Of a stretch of DNA of 64,000 nt, positions 57,691 to 64,000 are shown one piece after another. The stretch spans positions 3,906,001 through 3,970,000 of the forward strand of contig NZ_CP023689.1 of assembly GCF_008704715.1 (NCBI RefSeq), given 5' to 3'. Numbering within the stretch: the first letter of the stretch is position 1; each line of letters starts with the position of its first letter. The notes beneath the pieces were generated by a model. That model was given only the letters and a program-made list of their open reading frames with translations, was not told the origin of the DNA and ran no database searches. Origin of the DNA: Streptomyces chartreusis. GTDB taxonomy: Bacteria > Actinomycetota > Actinomycetes > Streptomycetales > Streptomycetaceae. The position numbers were made by a program, and so were the translations under genes.

Positions 57691-57924
57691 ATGGCAGGCA
57701 TCCGAGCCATGCTGATCGGCGTCGCGGTCGCGGCACTGACAGCCGTCACGGTGCCGGCGACGGCCGCCTCCCGGGCGGCGAACTGCCCGGCGGGGTCCGT
57801 CTGCGTCTACAGCGGGCCCGACGGCGGTGGCAACCTCGCAGGCCCGCGGGTGTGCGTCGAACCCGTCACGACCGTGAATGTCGTCGGACGGTTCGCCTCG
57901 CACCGTTGGGTGGACCGCTGCTGA
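57691..57924 (+). CDS. Small secreted I36-like protein, shortened
   Basis: A 77-residue exported protein one base after the previous stop codon. The signal peptide (MLIGVAVAALTAVTVPATAAS) is followed by a reduced I36-like motif: CPAGSVCVYSGPDGGGN and a final FASHRWVDRC matching RSHKWVSGC. The central DW..NG..CSW..FNNG part of its neighbour is missing, so it looks like an internal deletion derivative that is still open and exported. Confidence 0.68.
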   Translation: MAGIRAMLIGVAVAALTAVTVPATAASRAANCPAGSVCVYSGPDGGGNLAGPRVCVEPVTTVNVVGRFASHRWVDRC

Positions 57925-58051
57925 ACCGCACGTGTGGCGGGCCGCACCCGGAACAGGGGGTGGCCCGCTACTCGCACGTGACGTACGAGCCCGCGATAGC
58001 CTCTCGTCAACTGGGGTGAACAACCCCGCGTGTTGTGACATCGGGGGTTCC

Positions 58052-59908
58052 ATGTCGGAGCAGCGGCCCACGCCGCCACACTCTCCAGCATCCGCCGACG
58101 CCTCCCTGGCGCAGGCGGGTGCCACGCCCTTGCGGTCGTCGGATCCCAGCCGTATCGGGCCGTACATACCGCTCGGGCTCCTCGGCAGCGGCGGTATGGG
58201 TCACGTCTACCTCGCCCGCCCCTCCGACGGCTCCGCCGGGCTCGCCGCCGTGAAGGTGATCCGTCCCGAGTACGCCGAGGACGCCCGGTTCCGGCGGCGC
58301 TTCGAGCGGGAGGCCGCCGTGCACTCCCGGGTGCACACCCCGCGTACGCCCCAGCTCCTCGGCACCGGGTTCGACGACTCGCTGCTGTGGATGGGGACGC
58401 AGTACCTGCCCGGCCTGAACCTCGCCGAGGCGGTCCGCGAGTGCGGCCGGCTGGAGCGTGCCGGGGTCTGGCGGCTGATCGCCGAGCTCGGGCAGGCCCT
58501 GGCGGCACTGGCCGCCGCCGACGTCGTGCACCGCGACCTCAAGCCGTCCAACGTCGTCCTGTCCCTCCAGGGCGTCTACGTCATCGACTTCGGCATCGCC
58601 CAGGCCGCCGACGGCAGCGCCATCACCTCGACCGGGAGCCGCGTCGGCACGCCCGCCTTCATGGCACCGGAGTATCTGCGCGAGGGCCACTGCGACACCG
58701 CCTCGGACGTCTTCTCGCTCGCCGGGAGCCTGATCTACGCCGCCACCGGGCACGCCCCGTTCGGCGACGGCACCGGCGTCGACGTGATGCACCGGGTGGC
58801 GTTCGAGGAGCCCAAGCAGGACATCATGGCCGAACTCTCGGCCGTGGACCCCGCGTTGGCCGCCCTGATGGCCGCCTGCCTCGCCAAGGACCCCGCCGCC
58901 CGGCCCCTTCCGCGGCAGCTCATCGAGGCCGCCACGGCCGCCGGGCACAAGCACGGCACCCCGCCCGCCTGGCACGAACCCCTGCGCGACCGGCTGCTCG
59001 CCCGCCGGCAGGCCTGCGAGGTGCTGGAACGGGTCGCCGTCGAGGAGACCGTGCAGTTGCGCACGCCGGTGGCGCCGCCGATGTTCCCAGGCTCCGCCTC
59101 CGGGACAGGGCCGGTCTTCGGGCAGCCCACACCGCCCACAGCACCCACGGCACCCACGGCACCCACGCCACACACGGTGCCCGCGGCACACGCAGCGCCC
59201 ACGCCGGCCTGGCAGCACCCCACGCCCGACCGGACCCGGGCCCCCGAAGGCAGCCGCCCGCGCCGCAAGCGCAAGGTTCTTCTCGCCGTCGCCGCGAGTC
59301 TCGCCGTGTGCGCCGTCGCCGCCGGCGCCTTCCTGCTCACCCGGCCGCCCATGGACGAGACGGCCTCGGCCGCGCCCACGGCGACCGACAGCGCGGCCCC
59401 CGGCGGCGCGCGGGCGTTGGCGCCGCCCGGCGAGTCCGCCTCTCCCTCCGGCAAGAAGAAGGAGTCGGAGAAGGCCGAGCCGCGGGAGTCGGACGCCGGC
59501 GCCTCCGAGAGCGCGAGCGCGACAGCCGCCGCGGGCGAGGGCGGAACCCGGCCGACCCCCGGCGACAAGCCCTCGGCCACGTCCGGCAACGGCGAAGGCG
59601 GCGGCAGCACCCCGGCCGACACCCCCACGCCGACGGCGCCCACCACGCCCGCCACCCCGCCCTGGATCTCCCAGTGCACGTACTACTCCGGCACCGAGCT
59701 GACCGTCCGCGGCAACCGGGGCCAGCGCGTGGTCCAGGTTCAGTGCATGCTCACCAAGCGCGGCTACAGCGTCGGTTCGTCGGGCGTCGACGGCGAGTTC
59801 GGCAGCGCCACGCTGGCCGCCGTGAAGCAGTTCCAGGGCGCCAAGGGCCTGGAGGTCGACGGCGAGGTCGGCCCCAACACCTGGGCAGCGCTGCGCAGTT
59901 CGACATGA
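58052..59908 (+). CDS. Ser/Thr protein kinase with peptidoglycan-binding domain
   Basis: A 618-residue membrane kinase. Unlike the two FHA-linked kinases its motifs are canonical: GSGGMGHVYLA, Lys 68, HRDLKPSNVVL (160 onward), DFG (179-181), GTPAFMAPEYL. A Pro/Thr/Ala linker leads to a transmembrane helix (about 412-432), then a Ser/Glu/Lys/Ala/Thr-rich exterior stretch and a C-terminal PG_binding_1 domain (GQRVVQVQCMLTKRGYS; GEFGSATLAAVKQFQGAKGLEVDGEVGPNTWAAL). It probably reads cell-wall structure outside and phosphorylates targets inside. ATG 58052 follows GGGGG. Confidence 0.9.
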   Translation: MSEQRPTPPHSPASADASLAQAGATPLRSSDPSRIGPYIPLGLLGSGGMGHVYLARPSDGSAGLAAVKVIRPEYAEDARFRRRFEREAAVHSRVHTPRTPQLLGTGFDDSLLWMGTQYLPGLNLAEAVRECGRLERAGVWRLIAELGQALAALAAADVVHRDLKPSNVVLSLQGVYVIDFGIAQAADGSAITSTGSRVGTPAFMAPEYLREGHCDTASDVFSLAGSLIYAATGHAPFGDGTGVDVMHRVAFEEPKQDIMAELSAVDPALAALMAACLAKDPAARPLPRQLIEAATAAGHKHGTPPAWHEPLRDRLLARRQACEVLERVAVEETVQLRTPVAPPMFPGSASGTGPVFGQPTPPTAPTAPTAPTPHTVPAAHAAPTPAWQHPTPDRTRAPEGSRPRRKRKVLLAVAASLAVCAVAAGAFLLTRPPMDETASAAPTATDSAAPGGARALAPPGESASPSGKKKESEKAEPRESDAGASESASATAAAGEGGTRPTPGDKPSATSGNGEGGGSTPADTPTPTAPTTPATPPWISQCTYYSGTELTVRGNRGQRVVQVQCMLTKRGYSVGSSGVDGEFGSATLAAVKQFQGAKGLEVDGEVGPNTWAALRSST

Positions 59909-59911
59909 GGC

Positions 59912-59940
59912 GGGCCCGCCGTTCACCGAACGACGGGCCC
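59912..59940. terminator. Bidirectional terminator between kinase and purH
   Basis: GGGCCCGCCGTTC and GAACGACGGGCCC form a 13-bp stem with one G-T pair and the loop ACC. It lies 3 bases after the kinase stop codon and 17 bases before the purH stop codon of the opposite strand. Confidence 0.85.
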
Positions 59941-59957
59941 CCGGAAGCAAATACCGC

Positions 59958-61519
<1,562 letters not shown>

Positions 61520-61523
<4 letters not shown>

Positions 61524-62149
61524 TGGATAACTACCTTTCGTCCCTCAATGCGATAGCCGTTGCGGGCGAGCCGCCCCACGACCTCGACGAGCAGCCTTCG
61601 CTCGACTTCCTTGATGCGCTCGTGCAGAGCGCTCTCGTCGTCCTCGTTGCGGACCTCGACCACGCCCTGAGCGATGATCGGCCCGGTGTCGACGCCGTCG
61701 TCGACGAAGTGGACGGTGCAGCCGGTGACCTTGGCGCCGTACGCGAGGGCGTCACGGACGCCGTGGGCGCCGGGAAAACTGGGGAGCAGGGCCGGGTGGG
61801 TGTTGACGAACCGGCCGCCGAAGCGGGCGAGGAACTCCTTGCCCACGATCTTCATGAACCCGGCGGAGATCACGAGGTCGGGCTCGTGGGCGGAGACGGC
61901 GTCGGCGAGGGCGGCGTCCCACTCCTCACGCCCGGCGTGGTCCTTGACCTTGCACACGAAGGTCGGCAGCCCCGCGCGCTCGGCCCGCGCCAGCCCCTCG
62001 ATGTTCTCGCGGTCGGCCCCCACGGCCACGATCTCGGCGCCGTACGCCTCGGGACCGACGGCGGCGATCTCGTCGAGGAGCGCCTGAAGGTTGGTGCCGG
62101 ATCCGGAGACCAGCACGACGAGGCGCTTGGCCACGGGCTTGGCGGCCAC
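61520..62149 (-). CDS. purN: Phosphoribosylglycinamide formyltransferase
   Basis: A 209-residue cytosolic enzyme transferring formyl from 10-formyl-THF to GAR. VVLVSGSGTNLQALLDE (phosphate loop), NTHPALLPSFPGAHG (catalytic Asn and His) and VDDGVDTGPIIAQ (catalytic Asp) are intact. GTG 62149 is chosen because AAAGGG lies at normal distance; an ATG at 62182 would add 11 residues but has no visible ribosome site. On the minus strand TATAC near 62200 could be a -10 box. Confidence 0.95.
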
Positions 62150-62381
62150 GATGGGGCCCTTTCTCGGGGGTGCGTTCTTCATGCGGCCGACGCTTTGTAT
62201 ATTCGTACGATTGCATCACGCCCCGGGATACGGGGAAGTCTACGAAGCGGGCGACCGTCAGCAACGATACCGGCACTCCCGAGAGCCCCCACGGGACGGG
62301 GGCGTGGCCGGAAGGTAGCGTCTGGGGGGAGCTGGGCCGGGAACGCGGTCGTGGTGCTGTGCGTTCAGGAAATGACAGCTC

Positions 62382-62423
62382 ATGTCGGATCAGTCGTTCA
62401 CCAAGGGGAAGACGCTCACTTGA
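62382..62423 (+). other. Possible 13-codon leader ORF coupled to the next gene
   Basis: ATG 62382 has AGGAAA upstream and reads MSDQSFTKGKTLT before stopping at TGA 62421-62423. That stop overlaps the ATG of the following gene as TGATG. It may be a leader peptide that delivers ribosomes to the next gene, or the true N-terminus displaced by a frameshift. Confidence 0.35.
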
Positions 62424-63217
62424 TGCCGGACCGCAGCTTGCGACTCCTCACGCTCCCCCCGCATTCCGTGCAGGGAGGGGAGCACAGCGGCGTGCTGCTG
62501 CGGGAGCGCCCCGCCTCGCCGCCCGACGCCCCTTCGGGCGGGCAGAGCGGCGGCGGGCAGGGCAGCGGCGGCCAGGGGCAGGACGACAACCCCTTCGCCC
62601 CGCCGCCGGAGGGCACACCCGACCGCCCGTGGCAGCCGCGCCGCCCGTCGGGCGACGACGACGGCTCGCAGGGCTCCGACCAGGGCGACGGCAACTCCCC
62701 GTGGGGCAACCAGTGGAGCGACCGCCAGCCGGGCCGCTCCTCCGGCGGGTTCGGCGAGAACCCCCGGGGCGGCCAGGACGGCTCCGGCGGGAACGGCGGG
62801 CCGGGCGGCGGCATGCGCTGGGACCCGACCGACCCGACCCAGCGCCGGGCGCGTTACGCCCTGCTGTCCGGCATGTGGGCCTTCTTCTTCTCCCTGTTCA
62901 GCTGGCCGTACATGGCGCTGCTCCTGGGCGCGCTCGCCCTGTACTGGGGCATCAGCAGCCTCCGCGCCAAGCCCCGCACCCCGGACCCGGACAACCCGGC
63001 GCCACAGAACAACGGCCGGCCCCAGACGACGGCGGCGGTGAGCGGGCTGGTCACGGCGTCCCTCGCCATCGCGGTGGTCGCGGCCGGGTTCGCCGCGCAG
63101 GTCGTCTACAGCGACTACTACACCTGCCGCGACGACGCGCTGACGAATCAGGCGAAGCAGTCGTGCAATGACCATCTGCCGAAGGAACTGCGGGGCATCC
63201 TGGGCGCGGAGAGCTGA
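62423..63217 (+). CDS. Membrane protein with glycine-rich N-terminus
   Basis: A 264-residue protein. The first ~130 residues are disordered and rich in Gly, Pro, Gln and Asp. The C-terminal part has transmembrane segments (YALLSGMWAFFFSLFSWPYMALLLGALALYWGISSL and AAVSGLVTASLAIAVVAAGFAAQVVY) and ends in a Cys-containing extracellular-looking tail (YYTCRDDALTNQAKQSCNDHLP). No family name is recognised. ATG 62423 overlaps the stop codon of a short upstream reading frame; an in-frame TTG at 62420 is an alternative. Divergent from purN. Confidence 0.75.
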   Translation: MPDRSLRLLTLPPHSVQGGEHSGVLLRERPASPPDAPSGGQSGGGQGSGGQGQDDNPFAPPPEGTPDRPWQPRRPSGDDDGSQGSDQGDGNSPWGNQWSDRQPGRSSGGFGENPRGGQDGSGGNGGPGGGMRWDPTDPTQRRARYALLSGMWAFFFSLFSWPYMALLLGALALYWGISSLRAKPRTPDPDNPAPQNNGRPQTTAAVSGLVTASLAIAVVAAGFAAQVVYSDYYTCRDDALTNQAKQSCNDHLPKELRGILGAES

Positions 63218-63241
63218 CGCCGCCGGTCGGGCGGGGTGGCT

Positions 63242-63991
63242 CTACGGGGCGTTCGGAGGTGACTCCGGGGGCTCTTGGGGGGCTGGTTCCGAGGACTTCT
63301 CGACGGGCGGCTCCTCGGTGAGGGGCTTCTCGACGGGCGGCTTCTCGGTGAGGGGTTTCTCGGCGGACGGCTCCTTGGTGAGCGGCTTCTCGGCGGACGG
63401 CTTCTTCTTTTCGGCCGATGCCTTCTCCTGGGCCGGGGCCGTCGGTGGCTTCTGCGCGGTCGGGGCGTCGGGTTCGTCCCGCGGTTCCGGGGGCGGGGGC
63501 ACCGACAGCGGTCCGCTCGGCGGGAAGTCGTCCGGCTCGAAGGTCGTGTCGTGGTCGTACGTCGCGTACGGGATGTCCTGGGTGAGGGCCTCGTACCTGG
63601 CGTCCTCGCCGTACGCCGCCACCTGAGCGCCCTTCTCGCCCGTCCGGTCGGCACCGGGCCGGTCCTTCGTCGGCGCTGGCGCCTTGAACGGCGTCTTGCG
63701 GCCACTGGCCGGAGGCCTCGTCTCCGAGTCCGCCGACCCGTCGTCACCCGATCCGACCCTCGCCGATCCGCTCGCCCCAGCCCCAACAGATCCGCTCGCC
63801 CGGTCCCCGGCCGATCCACCCAGCCCTCCCCGGGGCGGTCCACCCACCCCGCCCGACTCCCCCGCTCCCGACAACCACCCGCCGACCAACGGCAGCCGAT
63901 CCCGCAGCGAGCGCTCCTCCTCGGCCGGGCCGCCCTCCCCCGGCACTCCCACCCGAGGCCTGCCGATCCGTGCGCCCTGCGGCTCACTCAC
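63242..63991 (-). CDS. Hypothetical proline/glutamate-rich protein
   Basis: A 249-residue protein predicted to be largely disordered. The N-terminal part is Gly/Ser-rich, a middle part (AAYGEDARYEALTQDIPYATYDHDTTFEPDDFPPSGPL) is the most conserved-looking, and the C-terminal third repeats EKPLTEEPPVEK-type units encoded by 30-bp DNA repeats. The GTG is nine bases from the window edge, so its operon partner upstream cannot be seen. No function is recognised. Confidence 0.65.
   Translation of the reverse strand: MSEPQGARIGRPRVGVPGEGGPAEEERSLRDRLPLVGGWLSGAGESGGVGGPPRGGLGGSAGDRASGSVGAGASGSARVGSGDDGSADSETRPPASGRKTPFKAPAPTKDRPGADRTGEKGAQVAAYGEDARYEALTQDIPYATYDHDTTFEPDDFPPSGPLSVPPPPEPRDEPDAPTAQKPPTAPAQEKASAEKKKPSAEKPLTKEPSAEKPLTEKPPVEKPLTEEPPVEKSSEPAPQEPPESPPNAP
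63301..63390. repeat. 30-bp tandem repeat, three copies and a partial fourth
   Basis: Three 30-base units starting CGACGGGCGGCTTCTCGGTG, with a partial copy after. They encode the Pro/Glu/Lys repeats of the hypothetical protein. Confidence 0.75.
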
Positions 63992-64000
63992 CGGCCCTGC

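Overview
The window is a stretch of high-GC actinobacterial chromosome, almost certainly from Streptomyces. Supporting signs are the strong third-position G/C bias, many GTG starts, 4-bp ATGA/GTGA gene overlaps, SARP, WYL and DUF2690-type regulators, several Ser/Thr kinases, and two families of short repeats that recur across Streptomyces genomes. The core genes present (glyA, mdh, folD, purH, purN) point to an ordinary chromosomal-arm-free locus. I see no tRNA, rRNA, IS element, prophage or CRISPR array.

Left part (1-19.3 kb). A truncated glyA sits behind a ZTP riboswitch. It is followed by ornithine aminotransferase, an AraC-type regulator, a YgiC/YgiB-like ligase and lipoprotein pair, a DMT-type transporter, and a MocR regulator divergent from two AhpD-like genes plus a PEP-mutase-family enzyme. 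A five-gene glycine betaine operon comes next (aldehyde dehydrogenase, GMC choline dehydrogenase, ABC ATPase, fused double permease, binding protein). DinB, WYL and MarR-GNAT genes close this part.

Centre (19.3-39.6 kb). This is the most unusual region: a block of about 20 kb, all on the minus strand, mostly with overlapping or near-touching genes. In transcription order it holds a CRP-family regulator, a class III nucleotide-cyclase-like protein, a P-loop NTPase with a highly charged N-terminus, an SPFH/band-7-like protein, a PycTM-like (DUF5706) membrane protein, a secreted/anchored VWA protein, a large tubulin-like GTPase, a large membrane protein, a pseudokinase fused to a GTPase, and a tail-anchored proline-rich protein. 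The combination (cyclic nucleotide maker, cNMP-type sensor, Pycsar-type membrane effector, GTPase/tubulin/NTPase machinery) looks like a multi-component signalling or anti-phage (biological conflict) system. Three components end in tyrosine/glycine/arginine/aspartate-rich low-complexity tails, two of them encoded by 30-bp tandem repeats.

Right part (40-64 kb). A SARP/AfsR-like regulator is divergent from the CRP gene. It is followed by mdh, two paralogous membrane-anchored XRE regulators, DUF3017-folD, and an envelope-sensing island (49-60 kb). The island contains two tandem FHA-protein/Ser-Thr-kinase cassettes whose extracellular domains differ (lysozyme-like versus I36/crystallin-like), a secreted M23 peptidase, an ALF-repeat protein, two small secreted I36-like proteins and a third kinase with a peptidoglycan-binding domain. 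The window ends with purN-purH and two hypothetical genes. The ZTP riboswitch on glyA senses ZTP, which accumulates when the 10-formyl-THF-dependent PurH step stalls; purH, purN and folD in the same window belong to the same one-carbon/purine network.
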